The notes beneath the pieces are model-generated. The model saw only the letters and a program-made list of their open reading frames with translations, was not told where the DNA came from and made no database searches. A program made the position numbers and the translations under genes. A DNA stretch of 64,000 nucleotides. It comes from Rhinopithecus roxellana (taxonomy: Eukaryota > Chordata > Mammalia > Primates > Cercopithecidae). Below are positions 23,893 through 36,571 of the stretch, piece after piece. The stretch covers positions 52,896,250-52,960,249 of the forward strand of contig NC_044562.1 of the NCBI RefSeq assembly GCF_007565055.1, read 5' to 3'. Within the stretch, counting starts at the first letter, position 1; the number at the start of each line of letters is the position of its first letter.

Positions 23893-25009
23893 AAATGACA
23901 CAATTTTGACCCTGCTAGTAGTCACGGGCTCTGCAGGCTGAAGTATGGGACATGCTCCATATACTTGGAATACAGATTCTTCCCGCCAGCCGTACTCTTA
24001 CATTGCCTGCATTGTCACGTTTGGCCATGAAGGACACCAGTAAATACAACACCCTCAGGAAAGCGTAACGAGGGTTCATGGCTGTACAATCAAGAGAAAA
24101 GGTAAAGTCACAAGTGTAGGACAGAACAGGCAATAGGTTTCAGAACATTGAATTTTACGATTAAAAAGGGCTAGTCGCTAATAAAATTCAGTGATTATGA
24201 CGTGATTTCCCCAACTATACTTAAAGTAACACCAAGGTTACCCAAATCAAATATTTTAATGAATTCACAAAGACCAGAGGCATTTCTAGATTTCCCAGCT
24301 GCAAGAGATCTAAAATATAACTATTTTATTCGGCTCAAAAGAACAGTAAAGCAAAACCACTTATTGCTGGTGACATTCCAGGGAACAGTTAAAATTGCTT
24401 TATTGCCTTTGCTAATGAAAGTGGACAGCAGTGTAACAATACATAATAAGGTGAGTTTAGTTTTTATGTCCTGAGAACAATCTGCTTTACCCTTCTGGTT
24501 TAATTCTTTAAACTGTTTCTGTTTTAAGTAATTACAAACGATGGCCGGCAAGTGACAGTTATAACCACTGTAGCAAATGGCTTTGTTGTAGCATTGTAGC
24601 CTACCCCCAAGTACTATTACCTTGGACTTCTAGGGAATTTAGTGTGAGGATGGCACATGAAACAAATGCCTCCTGACTTACACTGAGCTTATAAAGATCT
24701 CCCTCCAGCAGGAACAGCTTGAGCTTGTGGCTAGTGGTACTTCACAAATGCTAGTATACACAACACTGCTGATGCTTGACTTACTATGAGAAGATAACAT
24801 ACATTTTGTTTTAATAGTTCTATTTTTATTTGGCAATTAATATATAAAAATAAAAATAAATGTGAAGATCACATGATATCCATGATTTCATGAATATTAT
24901 TGCTTATGATGGCCTCTTTTTTAAAGTCTGTAACAGGAAAAATATTAAATAATAGTATAAGAGGTAGGTGGTGGAAAGGCTTCATGTTGGTGTGTAAATG
25001 TCAATGGTA
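23893..25009. other. Unique DNA
   Basis: No gene found. The 24200-24560 part is repeat-free and of mixed composition and could be a conserved non-coding segment, but nothing in the window proves it. Confidence 0.35.
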
Positions 25010-25487
25010 GCCAGTCTCTAGTGGTTTTCCACTCCTGGTATTCATGCCTGCATGCAGTTCCCTCCCACACTGGATAGGGCTGCTATGTAACCAATAGGAT
25101 ATTGAAGAAATGGAAGAGTGTGATTCCCAAGGCTAGGGCAAATGTCATGTGAGGCTTCTGTTTTGCTGCTTTGAATCATTTGTTCTCAGGGGAGTCAGCT
25201 GCCATGCCATGCAAAGCAGCCCTAGGGGGAGGTCCATGTGGTGAGAGACTCAGGGCCCCTGCCTAATCAGGCTTCAGCCTGCAAGGAACTGAGTCCTTTT
25301 GTCTGCAGCTATGTGAGTGGGCTGACTTCTTGAGGGCAACCACATAAAGCACCTGGAGCCACAACCATTCAGCTAAGTCACTCCCAAAGTTCTGAAACAA
25401 ACCATGTGACATAATGCATGTTGATTGTTGTTTGAAGCTGCTAAGTTTGGGAGTAGTTTGTTACGCAGCAGTGGATAACTAATAATG
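25010..25487 (+). repeat. MaLR/MLT1-like LTR
   Basis: Contains TTTTCCACTCCTGGTATTCA near 25025. It ends with TTGAAGCTGCTAAGTTTGGG, then AGTAGTTTGTTACGCAGCAG and GGATAACTAATAA. That tail is the typical 3' end of old MaLR/ERVL-type LTRs. Exact family uncertain. Confidence 0.6.
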
Positions 25488-27959
25488 GGTAAGCAATACC
25501 ATGACAGAAACTGGGAAACAAGGATAGAGAATCCCATTTACCTTTGCTCATACGTAGCTTCGTTACTTTCTCCTTCCCTTCCCTGAAATGTCTGTTACAT
25601 AGGGAGGAACTAAGCTCCAATAAAATTATACATGCCTCTTGCTTCTGCTTTTTGCTGAACCTGTGCATGGTACCTCCTATCTGGCACGGTGTTCCCCATC
25701 ACTTATTCCTTTTGACAATAAGAGTATGTCGGCATTTAATGGAGGCAAAACCTCTGGAGCCAAGGGAAATCTAGTACATTTCAAGAGCAGTTTGGTCCTA
25801 TAGATGACTCTAGAGTCCTAAATTCCAAATGTTAAATGACTTGCTATTTCTCTTGTTCCCTTTATGTGTTTTTTTTTTTTTTTTTTAATCAATCTCAAAG
25901 CAGATGTCATCTCTCAGCTCTGCCCTCATGTGCAATTTTATAGTTTCTCTGGGTCTCTAACTGATGCTATAATTAAATTCTGAGTAATTGTTACACACCT
26001 TTAACAGCTTCAAAACACATTTAAGGCATTTTCTTATTAATTAACTTTCTCCTCATATCAGCAAAAGCAGTTTGCTTTAAAAAGTTCCTTGGTAATGATA
26101 ATCTAGTTTCTTGCCGTCACTCAGAAGACTTGAGAATATTCTTTTGATGTTGGTCTCTAAGTTTAGGATGAAACTAGTGGAAAGAAGACAGTGAAAGAGT
26201 AAGCGGAATTCAGTTCATTTTCTCTATTTACTCACTTACTCTAACTCACCATTTTATTGTTACTTCTGAATTGTTTTCTTGTCATCAATGGAAGTTTCTT
26301 ATTATGTCCTGGGTATACATGTTGAGAATTAATGTGGCCTTGACTGTGTTTTGCTGTGTCAGCATTTCCATAATTATCTCTGCCATTAGCCATCTCCCAG
26401 ATGATCACTAAAATTATATATCATGGGATTTAACTACAGACCAGACCATGATGTTTTTTAATTTTTAGAATTCCTTCCAAATAATTAAGAAACTAATCAT
26501 CCTAGCTCCATTTTTCCTTTGTATCTAGTTGGGCCTGTTCTCAAGTGCCTCTTTTTGAACAGAATAAAAGGTTGTTTGTCTTAAAAATTTCAGACTGCTT
26601 TGGTTCCTAGAGAAGAGGAGCACAGCTTGCATTTCTCCATAGCCCCATTCGAAGAGGCAACTTGTGCCAGTCTCATTAGTAACTTTCAGATGTTCTGACA
26701 CACTGACACACTGACATATTATCTGCCACACAGTACATTTTGTGGGTATCTAATTTTGTGGGTACTGTAAACCCCACAGTATCATTCCTTGATTCTTGCT
26801 CAGTAATCATATTTATTAGTGCCCACATTGCAAGTAACTCAGATGAAGGCAATTCTTGGTAGAGATATAAATGAAATATACCAGGAAGTCTAACTTCCAG
26901 CTCTGGTTCAAAATCTCTAAATATGGATTGAGTGAGTCTTGTCATTCTTTAGATGCCAGTCACTCCATCTGTAAAGAAGGGGGCTTGGGGTACGTGACTT
27001 TAGCTCGACAGGCTTAGAGCCCCTGTAGCGGTGCTGGCCACTGAAGATGCTCATATATTCTCGTGGGCACATGTTCATCTGGCCACCTTTGGCTTTGTAT
27101 TCCTTCTTGTTGGCTATTTTATTTATTGTCCTCAGTCATGCCTGTTCTTCTTTCTCCCTCTAAAGTTCCAGCAGACAAAAGGAGATATGATAGGGATTTG
27201 CTACCTCTTAATGAGAATTATGCTCTTCTAGCTTCCTCAGAGAATAGACTTGTAAAAGACCTTCCAGGAAAGTAGTTGGCCAGACAACTCTTATTTGCAT
27301 ATCATTTCTTTCTGGAATGTTTTTTCTTAATTATTTGGCTATTCATTGCTTCTAGGTCTTCCCTGCCATGAAAAGAGTCATCTGTGTGCCTTGCTCCCTG
27401 TTTCAGCCCGAGCACCTAGACTTTATCAGACAAAAATAATATTTGTTGTTGTTTATATGAAGTTATATGTTCAATGTACTAAATTGAACCAAAGTCTCAA
27501 GAAAATCTGGGTTTTAAGGAAAGTATGCCCCAGAGACATCAGAACTATTTAGAAATAGCAGCAGTTCAGAAAACACTTAATGTAGTCACATTAAATTGTC
27601 CCCGGTGTGATATGAGGCAGAAAATCAGAAAGAAAGAAACAATTCCTAAACAGGAGGGTCTAGTAAACCTCTAAATAGTTCACAGCTGTGTGGCCTGTGG
27701 TGCAACTGGATAAACAAACTTAACAAGCACATTTGGGTTGGAGAATTCTTCTGGCTATAATTGTACTTTACATCACTTTCTGTGGTCAGGCACAAGGTAA
27801 AAAATTTAGGGGCTTTATTCTTAATGACCATGCCACCTTAGGTTATGGAAATTCCTCATTAATTTGGGTTCCATAAATATAGGCCTTCATGTCTAAAACT
27901 GTTTTGTTTTTAAAACAGAAGCTGTTTTTGAGAAGGATATTAAATGAAAGGGAGGGAAT
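25488..27959. other. Unique AT-rich DNA with one T18 run
   Basis: No supported gene. A T18 homopolymer lies at 25869-25886 with no polyadenylation signal next to it. Short open frames (up to 89 codons) have no recognisable motifs. Confidence 0.4.
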
Positions 27960-28424
27960 ATAAATGAAATTTTAAAAAGTCAGAATTCATGATTTAAGGA
28001 CTATTTCTACATTGTAATTAGTAATTTAAATAACGGACCCTTTTTCAATATCAGTAATTAATTAGGCCTCTGATTTCAACTGGTATTTTGAAATCACATT
28101 TCTTATTTATTAACTAAAAAGTCGTTTGAGGCCATTATGCAAGGGAATCCAAATTTAAAAGATTAAAAGGATTGATAAAAGCTCAATTATTATACTCCTT
28201 TTACATAAACCTAAAATTTAAAGGTATGACTCACCAAAAGACTATGTTTCACTGAAGTTTTGCTTTTCTATATGAAAAATTATCCTGAAATACTTATAAA
28301 ATGAATGTTAAAGTGAAATTGTTTTGAAGCTTGCTAGTTGATCTAAAATATGTCACAAATTATGACTTTGCTATTGCATTTGCTTAGCAAATTCTCTTGA
28401 TACAAGCTGAGAAGATATGCAAAT
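27960..28424. promoter_or_regulatory. Candidate conserved non-coding element
   Basis: Repeat-free and AT-rich, with TAATTAATTA (homeodomain-type) at 28055-28064 and a perfect octamer ATGCAAAT at 28417-28424. These motifs are seen directly. That the segment is conserved or is an enhancer is inference from texture only. Confidence 0.25.
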
Positions 28425-28560
28425 AGCAATTTTATAAAAGGGGAAACAGAGACAACAAAGATGAAGTAATTTTCTTAAGATCACATGACCAGTAGCTGGA
28501 GGAGCTGGAAATCAGATACAGATCTGGCCACCCCAGAGCCTGGGTTATTGCTTGCCCCAT
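28425..28560 (-). repeat. MIR, antisense
   Basis: Reads GGGGAAACAGAGAC, then AAGATCACATGACCAGTAGC, GGAAATCAGATAC and CCAGAGCCTGGGTTATTGCT. This is the antisense MIR order. Confidence 0.8.
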
Positions 28561-28889
28561 GGAATCTTTTTGGGTCACTTTTGGCAAATCCAAAAGTGAT
28601 CATCTAGAACTTCTTGGGACTCCTTCTCATGCAAATCTTCCTGAGTACCTGACACAGTGTGGCACAATGTGCATCAGATGGATAAGCAAAGGAATTGTTA
28701 TGCTTCTCAAAGCCTATCCTGACACAGGGTAGGTCAGGCAAGAAAAACAATTTATCTGTCATGTGTAGACACTATTTCAAGTGGTCCATAAATGGCTTTA
28801 GGACATTGAAAGAGGGACGGAAAAAAAATTACTCTTTGTGTGACAAAAAAGATAAGAAATATTCAGTGGTGGAATCACACTGAAGAATC

Positions 28890-29160
28890 TCTATCCCCCA
28901 AGATCCAATTAAAGTCCCACCTCTTCAATGAAGCCTTTCCTGTTAGACTATGTCATTTTCTTCTCTAGTTTCAAATTATATTTATGGTCTGTTAGCATTA
29001 CTTTGTAATGTTTTGTCATACATACGCTTGTTTAACTTTTTCAAGAGTTTATGAACGGTCTGCTGAAAAAACCAAGCTTCTTGAGGAACATACTCTGTCT
29101 TATCTTCCTCTTTATCATCCTAGTATTTGCTTAGTGGTTGGTTTGTTGAAAACCACCCAA
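28890..29160 (+). repeat. L2 LINE 3' end
   Basis: Reads AAAGTCCCACCTCTTCAATG then AAGCCTTTCCTG, continues to CTTCTTGAGGAACATACTCT, and ends with TATCATCCTAGTATTTGCTT then GGTTTGTTGAA. This is the sense L2 3' end. Confidence 0.8.
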
Positions 29161-30338
29161 AGGAAGTTTGAATTGGACTGAAATTATAAAATAATACGAG
29201 TAGTAAATGATCATGAAAAGCTTTGTAGGGACCATCATGGTAGAGTTCACGAGCTATACTGTTTCCTTTTATGAGTACAGCTGAAGAAGAACCAAAGTTG
29301 GAACCTGTGTCAGTCAAGATCAGGGCAGGAAACAGAAGGCTTTCTCACAGAAGTGATGGGAGACATTTTAATGAAGAGAATATTTACGGAGTGTGGCAGG
29401 ATTGCAGAAACCAGCAAAGAGTGGTGAAGCAGCTCAGGGTAGCAACTGTGAAAAGCTTTTACCACCTCAAGACCTGCAGAGGTGAGGTTATGGCAGTGTT
29501 ACAGCCAGATGACAGCTAGGTAGCACGAAATGGACCAACTAAGAGAACTAAGATTGTTTAATATACTTAATATCAAAACTTGCCAGCAGTTGTAGTGGGG
29601 TTAGAGACACACATCTAAACACCCTGATGTCTGTTTGTTTGTCTCTCTGTGTGTCTCTCTCCACTCCTGCTCTCTGATATCTACCTGGTCCCTGTCATTG
29701 GATGAAACCAACTGGAAGTAAAAGTGCAAGGAAGATCAGGTGGTGCAGTCTATATAAGTCCTCCTGCTGGGAATAGAGCAATGTGGAGATGCAATTACAT
29801 AATTTGTTCCACATACAGCTAAGGTTTTTCTCAAAATCACCTTATATTATTCCATTGATTTTACATTTTATTAAGTTGCTGTATTTTAAACCATCAGTCT
29901 AACAATAGTAAAAATTATAAGTTAATCTTATTTTAATATATGATGTTAATATTTGCATTTACTTCTCAGAAATCACAACTACATATTTAGATTTTTAAAA
30001 AATATATGGGAAAATACATAAAATATTCTCAAGAAAAAAATGCTGTTTATGAGACATGTAGAAGTGTAATAGTACACTCATGGGCAGACTTATTAGCATT
30101 ATTTAGCAACCCCAAACTAGCAGGAAACCACAATAACTTTGAGAAAGAGGCTGAAGACACATACCCCCTGCTATTAAAAAAAAAATTTTTTTTTGAAATG
30201 CTCCACAGGATCAATGGTCCTTAAAATTTTTTTTTAAGCACTCCTTGTTCACATGCTAAACCAGATACCGATTTTGACACCATAGATGCAGTGTAGATGT
30301 AACCATACTGTGCCTCCCCAAAAGCCACATTTCTCACT
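29161..30338. other. Unassigned; weak interspersed-repeat texture near 29310-29530
   Basis: The text at 29310-29530 (GTCAAGATCAGGGCAGGAAA) resembles a widespread mammalian repeat I cannot name. A short TGTC/TCTC-rich patch lies at 29640-29670. No gene seen. Confidence 0.3.
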
Positions 30339-30637
30339 TTATTTTATTATTTTTTTTAAGATAGAGTCTTGCTCTTTTGCCCAGGCTGGAGTGCGGTGGC
30401 GCGATCTCGGCTCACTGCAAGCTCTGCCTCCCGGGTTCACGCCATTCTCCTGCCTCAGCCTTCCGAGTACTGGGACTACAGGTGCCTGCCACTACACCCG
30501 GCTAATTTTTTGTATTTGTAGTAGAGACGGGGTTTCACCGTGTTAGCCAGGATAGTCTCGATCTCCTGACCTCGTGATCCGCCCGTCTCGGCCTCCCAAA
30601 GTACTGGGATTACAGGCTTGAGCCACCGCGCCCTGCC
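30339..30637 (-). mobile_element. AluY, minus strand
   Basis: T-rich tail, then both arms to CACCGCGCCCTGCC. The diagnostic CAAGCTCTGCCTCCCGGGTT and TCACGCCATTCTCC indicate AluY. Few CpG losses, so relatively young. Confidence 0.93.
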
Positions 30638-30858
30638 CAAAAGTATATATTTCAAGTATTGTGTTCAAAAGTTACTTGGGTTAGCTTTTTCCACTTTTCG
30701 TATATTCCCAGACCAATGGCTTGAGGTATTCAATGGCATGAAGCTTTCCACCTGCATTCTCTTTCTAGGAGGAAGGAATACACAAATAGAAATATTTATA
30801 TTTAAGTCTTTAATTCATTTTGTTCCAGTCTATCTGGGACAAAGATGGACTTAATAAC

Positions 30859-30905
30859 TTTTTTTTGAACAACTGGATAACAGGTGTGAGCCACCGCTCC
30901 CAGCC
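30859..30905 (-). mobile_element. Alu stub: tail plus 5' terminus only
   Basis: T8 (30859-30866), nine unrelated bases, then 30 bp matching the last bases of a minus-strand Alu at about 27 of 30 positions (CAGGTGTGAGCCACCGCTCC). The rest of the Alu is absent. Confidence 0.65.
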
Positions 30906-31059
30906 CTAATTTTCTATTAGAAGAATTCAACCATTTTTACTCTCATGTAAAGATTGGCTACAATAATACTAACTTTCACTTTCATTTTGGTATCTGATTA
31001 GCTAGTATAATACCCTTTATCTGAATAAAGAAGACTGGAGGAGGAGGAGACTTGGGAAA

Positions 31060-31260
31060 AATATTCAAGGGCTCAGTTTTGACCAGTTGAAACAGAGACG
31101 TATTCAATCTTCCAGTAGGTAATAAAGTTTGAGGTTCACAGGAGAGATGTGGACTGGAGATATAAATAGGGAGTTGTTGCTATGGACATGAGCATGAATG
31201 AGATCACCAGGGAGGAAGTAGGTTGGGCACTGATTATTGAAAAGCTCTTCATGAATTACA
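31060..31260 (-). repeat. L2-like LINE remnant, antisense
   Basis: Reads TGTGGACTGGAGATATAAAT, then GGGAGTTGTTGC and AATGAGATCACCAGGGAGGA. These match the antisense of the L2-type coding region found widely in mammals. Confidence 0.55.
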
Positions 31261-32074
31261 AGCCACATTCAGAGGGGGGCTTTTAAGATATTAAAATGTA
31301 CTTTCATACCGTAATGACTAAAAAAAGTGATAGTGAATTACAGTAGAGATCCATGATAAAGAGTCCAGAGACTCAAGTATATACATGAATCAACATGTAA
31401 TTTTAATATTTCTAACTGGTAGAGGAGGTATAAGCTTATTCAACAGATAATGTCTATTTTCTTTGAATATTACTATTTTTAAAACTAGTTGCTATTTTGA
31501 CTATTTCAACAAATGAAGCTGAACAGTTAAAAACCTGAAAAATGTTAGATCTTATATTTACCTTATATAGAATTTATTTTGATATAATTTATAAAGAACA
31601 AAGTTAGCATACAAGTAAAAATTATTTTTATAATCCTGGGATGAGAAACACATTTTTAAGCATAGTATATAATATAGCAACCATATTAAAAAGTTTATAA
31701 AGAATAAATAATGCAATAAAACAAAGTGAAAATAAAATGGCACACCAGGGGAAATATTTTCAACAAAACTAAGAAAGTGTTGTTTTCTTAGTATAATATT
31801 TGAAGATGTTTTATAAATTGTTATTAAGCAGGTGAATACCCACAGGAGCATACTGATTATGTCAAATAATTTTTTTAATCATGAAAAAATATAAGTGGCA
31901 AATAATTTGTAAAACAATGTTTCGTCTATTTAATTATAAAAACAAACAACAGTGAAATACCATTTTTCCTATCATTAGATGGGCAAAGATATAAATCAAG
32001 TCTTATACTATTATTGAAGGTCACTTTGGTGATATAAATCAAAAGCCCTTATACTGGCTTGAGCAGTTATTGTT
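31261..32074. other. Unique AT-rich interval
   Basis: No gene or repeat recognised. The 97-codon minus frame at 31558-31851 is low-complexity (I, L, F, Y rich) and is explained by AT content. Confidence 0.35.
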
Positions 32075-32440
32075 TTGCGAAGATGGCAGCAATATATAAC
32101 CCATGCCACATGTTTTTCTTACAACATGACATCAACACTCCTCCACTGAGAGATGGGATCCATGTCCCCTCCCTTTGAACCTACATGACCTTTATAACTG
32201 CTTCTATTAATAGAATGTAGCAGAAGTCTAGGCAATAAGAGGCAATATAGCTTCATCTACTGTGCACATACATATCCCCTGTCTCTCCATCTATTTGTTC
32301 TTGATGCCCAGCCATCTTGTGAAGAAGCTTGGCCTCCAACTGATGGCTAGCATTAACCTCTAGACATACGAGAGTAACCCTTCAGATAATTCTAGCCCCT
32401 TGACTTCTAGTCTTCTAGTTGTAATCCAGATATCACAAAA
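32075..32440 (+). repeat. MLT1/MaLR-like LTR remnant
   Basis: Order of recognisable blocks: GAGATGGGATCCATGTCCCC, then AATAGAATGTAGCAGAAGTC, CAGCCATCTTGTGAAGAAGC and CCCTTCAGATAATTCTAGCC. These follow a common mammalian LTR-type consensus. Boundaries approximate. Confidence 0.5.
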
Positions 32441-33584
32441 CAGTGCCTCGCTGAAAAATTGTAAAATGGTGTTTTTGTTCTTCCCCTCTTCCTACATTCC
32501 AGAACCTTCCTATTCCTAAACAAATTAGCAAATGCCCTTCTTGTTCTTACGGGATGAATATGGATGTGGGAATAGTAATTTACTTGAATGAATGTGTATA
32601 GACACGTACTATCCTGAAAATGAATGAGTCATATTATTACACATTGAAAAGGTCATGGATAATATTATTATGACTATTTTTACACATGGGGAAAAGCATC
32701 CCAGAAAGTCTGAATGGATTACCCAGTATCCACTGGAAATTATCTGAGAACAAAACTAGATATATCCCAAAACTTACGATCTTTGCACTGTGCAGAGTAG
32801 CATCGGGAAACATTTCATATTTCTGTTGCACTATACTAGGTACTAGGTAAAGAGGATTATATAGTCATATTTCCCTAGACATTTTAGTCTTTGTAAATTA
32901 ATACTCATTTACTTATGAAGGGCAAAAAAATTGAGATGAAGATAACACTGAATTTCACAAGTAGATTATTATTGAAATGATATGGTAAATAAATGAAGCT
33001 AAAAGCATTTACTTTAAATCTGAATGTTTTATTTATGTACCAAGGTAATTCATTCATTTAGATAACTATATATTTTTAATACACTGTACTTGTTTTCAAC
33101 AGTCTAGAATATAACCAGAAGGGGCTTATATTTTATATCTTAATTGTGTAGGACCAGTCCAAGGTATAATTGCGAATTCAGTAAAATTTATTTTCAGTAC
33201 TCACTCATATTATCTGTCCTTCAAATTTCATTACCTAGACACATGGACATGTGTCTCTTTTCTTTATAGAAAGGTTAACTCTGGCCACAAAGCTATGTTA
33301 GTTAAAGTAAGTTGCCTAGCAATTCTATCTCATTGGCCCAGAAGTAATTAACGTTTTTGACAATCACAATTTTAAATAAGCTACCCTGTCTTACAGTGAT
33401 TGACTGATTTTTCATCTTGTTGCTTCAGAATGCTGCATAAAAATAAGTTACTGAGACTTTTTATAAACATTTTGGTACAATTTGCAAAATATCTTACACC
33501 TTTAATTTAGGTTACATAGAAATACACCATTGATTAGGCAAATGTCTAAGAAACTATCAGCTATAGCACACATTCTATGAAGAG
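32441..33584. other. Unique AT-rich interval with an X-box-like site
   Basis: No gene. An RFX X-box-like GTTGCCTAGCAAT is at 33311-33323 and an inverted CCAAT (ATTGG) at 33332-33336. Confidence 0.3.
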
Positions 33585-33720
33585 AAGAATGCTGAAGGTC
33601 AGAGAATATCATTATCTGAGGGTCAAAACCTAAAAAGCAATAGAGCCAGAATTAGAAATCAGGTTTCCTAAACCTTAGTTGGCTTCTTTTTTGGCACTGC
33701 TGTATTCCACTGTATGGTTA
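33585..33720 (-). repeat. MIR-like SINE, antisense
   Basis: Reads GAGCCAGAATTAGAAATCAG, GTTTCCTAAACC and CTGCTGTATTCCACTGTATG, matching antisense MIR/MIR3 text with moderate divergence. Confidence 0.55.
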
Positions 33721-36129
33721 TGCCACACCTACCTAGACAGGCCAAAGAAAATGAGCATCGTTTTTAGTCCTCTAGGACAGGTTACCTGCTGTCTGTGAAA
33801 TACTCAGAACATAGTGGTTGCTGGATTCTATGTAATTAACAAGACAGTTCTAAATGTGGGCTAAGGATGTATCTCATGCTATATAGATTGCATCCAAAGC
33901 TGTTGTTTAAGTAATTGAGTGGTTATGGCAATCTTCCTAAATCATTGCAAATTATTAAGCAGCATGTGGCACAATTGGGACCGGGAAGGCTCAGGTGTAA
34001 CAAATGATTGTCTTTTGAGAGAGTCATTTCTTCATAATAGAAAAGTAATTCATTAGAGAAATACAAGAACCTCCAACTGTAGCAATTAACCATATTGAAA
34101 AATGTTACATAAATATAGTCATTTGCTTCTTGTAAGAATTAAAGCTGAAACCAAAGATCAGTTTCCCAATATCCAAAGAATGCAAATTAACTTAAAATAT
34201 AATTTTTCTTTGACACATTATTTATGTTTTTATTAAAATAGTATTTTTTCTGTAGGGAATTTTACGTTTCCATTTTAAATGTATTTATTTAATTCAGAGT
34301 TTTATTCTTACATAAAATATAATAAAAAGCAGCAAAACTCAAAGAAAAACTTAGGAGGCAGGATATTATTGGTGTTTTAGATAAATATGACAGAAAATAA
34401 AAAGTTAAAAATCCAGGTAATTCATAAAACAGAAGAATTTTAAAAAATAAACATAGCACCAGGAATATGTTCGTAGTTACTGCACCAAAGATAATAAGCC
34501 AAAGACTAGAACATATTGAATTTAAGTCTACCTGGCTCTAGAGTTACCTTGATGCCTCATACCTTAAATAAATCTGACGGCAATTTTCTTTTTCTTTCTT
34601 TTCCTTTTCTTAAAACCCACATACATTGTGTCTGTCATCTTCTTTTAGATTATACACACATTTGTGAAGCTTTTATCCCTTTTGGGCACATATTAATTTG
34701 TTTTTTAATACTGTTTTTCTGAGTAATCATTATAAATGAATATTTATAAAAACTTCAAGCTACTTTTTTTTGGTTTATTGTTTTGTGGTTTTTTTTTTAA
34801 TATTAGTGAGTAGATTTCATACAAAAACATTTTTGTTAACATCTGTTGGGCAAGAAGTGGTTTGAGGAAACAGTACAATTGAAGTGGATCCCAACGTAAA
34901 TATTAAGTCTCCAAAAGAAGCTGGACTAGACAAAAAGTTTGCATATTTTATGCCCACATTAAAAAAAAAAAAAACTAGCTCGAACATCTGTGAGTCACGA
35001 CTAGGCATTCAATTAAGGCAAATAAATCAGTCTAACTTTTGCATGGATTCCATTAATCACATTTGCTACTACTTAAATTAAATTGAAGTTCTTTATTTTA
35101 CCATTTCATAAATAATATCTCATCACGGACTTGCCTGTGGGTAAAAATAGGACATTGCATTTACCTCATTCTGAAGAAACAGAGGCAGGAAGGGGCATGT
35201 GCCTAGGAGGCTCTCTGCTCATCACTTACACTTAATGCATTAGGCGAGGAGAAAGCAGTTGTTTTCAAATGTACAAATCTTCTTTTTAATTTCAGTATAG
35301 CTATTTGTGGAAATACTGTGGAGTTGAGAAAAATTAATTATGGTACAACTTTTAGGAGGATTTTTGAAAACTGGGCAACTTAATTTAGTACATAATGTAA
35401 AACTGCCATAAAATGAAATGACATAAGTCGTATCTGAAAACAGAACAAGAACAAGTCAAAGATTTATTCAACTCACTAATGAGGGAACAACCAAGATGAT
35501 AAAATTACGTCAAAGAGTATTTGGGGAACTGAATGCTTATAGAAAATGATGAAAGAAAGTCAGAATAAAATTGCTGGATTAAATACAAAACAGCATAATA
35601 ATAATCTATAGTCAATAAAACAATAATATGTGACTTTTTTTTTTTTTTTTTTTGCCAAGAAGGGTTCATTTGCATCTCTTCAAAATAAAAATCTGCAAAG
35701 TAAGATGAAACTTCACAGTCTAGGCTTTAATTAGGAGTTAATAATCAAACAACCAAAGTTCCATTCCCCTATATGATTAATCCTTGGGTGATCTGGACAA
35801 TATTCCAGTATGATATTGAAAGGACATGCAGACTTCTTTTTCCTTAGTCCTAAGTTTCTGATAATTTTTCCTAACACAATATACAGAATGATGACATTAT
35901 ATGTCTGAAATAGTCTATAAAGATGATATTTATCAAAGGAAACAGACCTACAAATTCATTGGTTGAGCCATTAATTTCTGTTTTTCAAAATGAGAAACCT
36001 ATATAAAATCATTCTAAGGAAATTCATGCAAAGAATCTTACTTTCTGGTTGGAGGTAAAAGTGTATTTAAAGGTTCTGAATCAGAAAAAAAATCATAGTA
36101 TGTTCAGAAAATACAGCGATTTAATGTGA
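33721..36129. other. Unique AT-rich DNA with one T19 run
   Basis: No supported gene. T19 lies at 35635-35653, followed by sequence without a polyadenylation signal. An octamer-type ATTTGCAT occurs near 35668. Confidence 0.4.
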
Positions 36130-36300
36130 GTAGGGTTTAAAGAGTGCATGTATGATTCTAGGAAATTGGGCTAGAAGTGTAAAGTTTTGCAGGTCATAAA
36201 AAGAAATGTGGGCTGTTTCATAAAGGTAATGGGAGCCCATGGAGGTTCTCAAAGCAGGAATGACATAATCAGCCTTGTTTTCAGGGAGATTCAAGTTCTT
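36130..36300 (-). repeat. L2-like LINE remnant, antisense
   Basis: Contains GCAGGTCATAAAAAGAAATG, then TAATGGGAGCCCATGGAGG and AAAGCAGGAATGACATAATC. These match the antisense L2 block GGAAGCCATTGGAGGG..GACATGATC. Confidence 0.6.
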
Positions 36301-36571
36301 TTCACACACATCATGTCTTGCCTTTTTAAAATTTATTTTCTCTTATAGCTTATCTGTAGTATTAATAACTTGATTTTAGTTGTATAAAATGTTGGTGTGC
36401 TAAGGGCTGGGAGAAGGTGCAATACGATTTTCCTCTGCACATAGGCTACTTAAAGGCTTGATATGGGTGAAAAGGAAGCTGAAAACATCCCTTCTTTGAC
36501 AATGTAACACCATTCCTTACCAATAATTATAACTATGACCATTAGGGTGGGGTGGGTGGATGGAGATACTG

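Noticed and set aside
25869..25886. T18 run as a possible retrocopy tail
   Set aside because: No polyadenylation signal in the adjacent 40 bases on the minus strand. The same holds for T19 at 35635 and T26 at 55331.
29310..29530. Possible named interspersed repeat
   Set aside because: The start resembles a common mammalian repeat, but I could not identify the family or its ends reliably.
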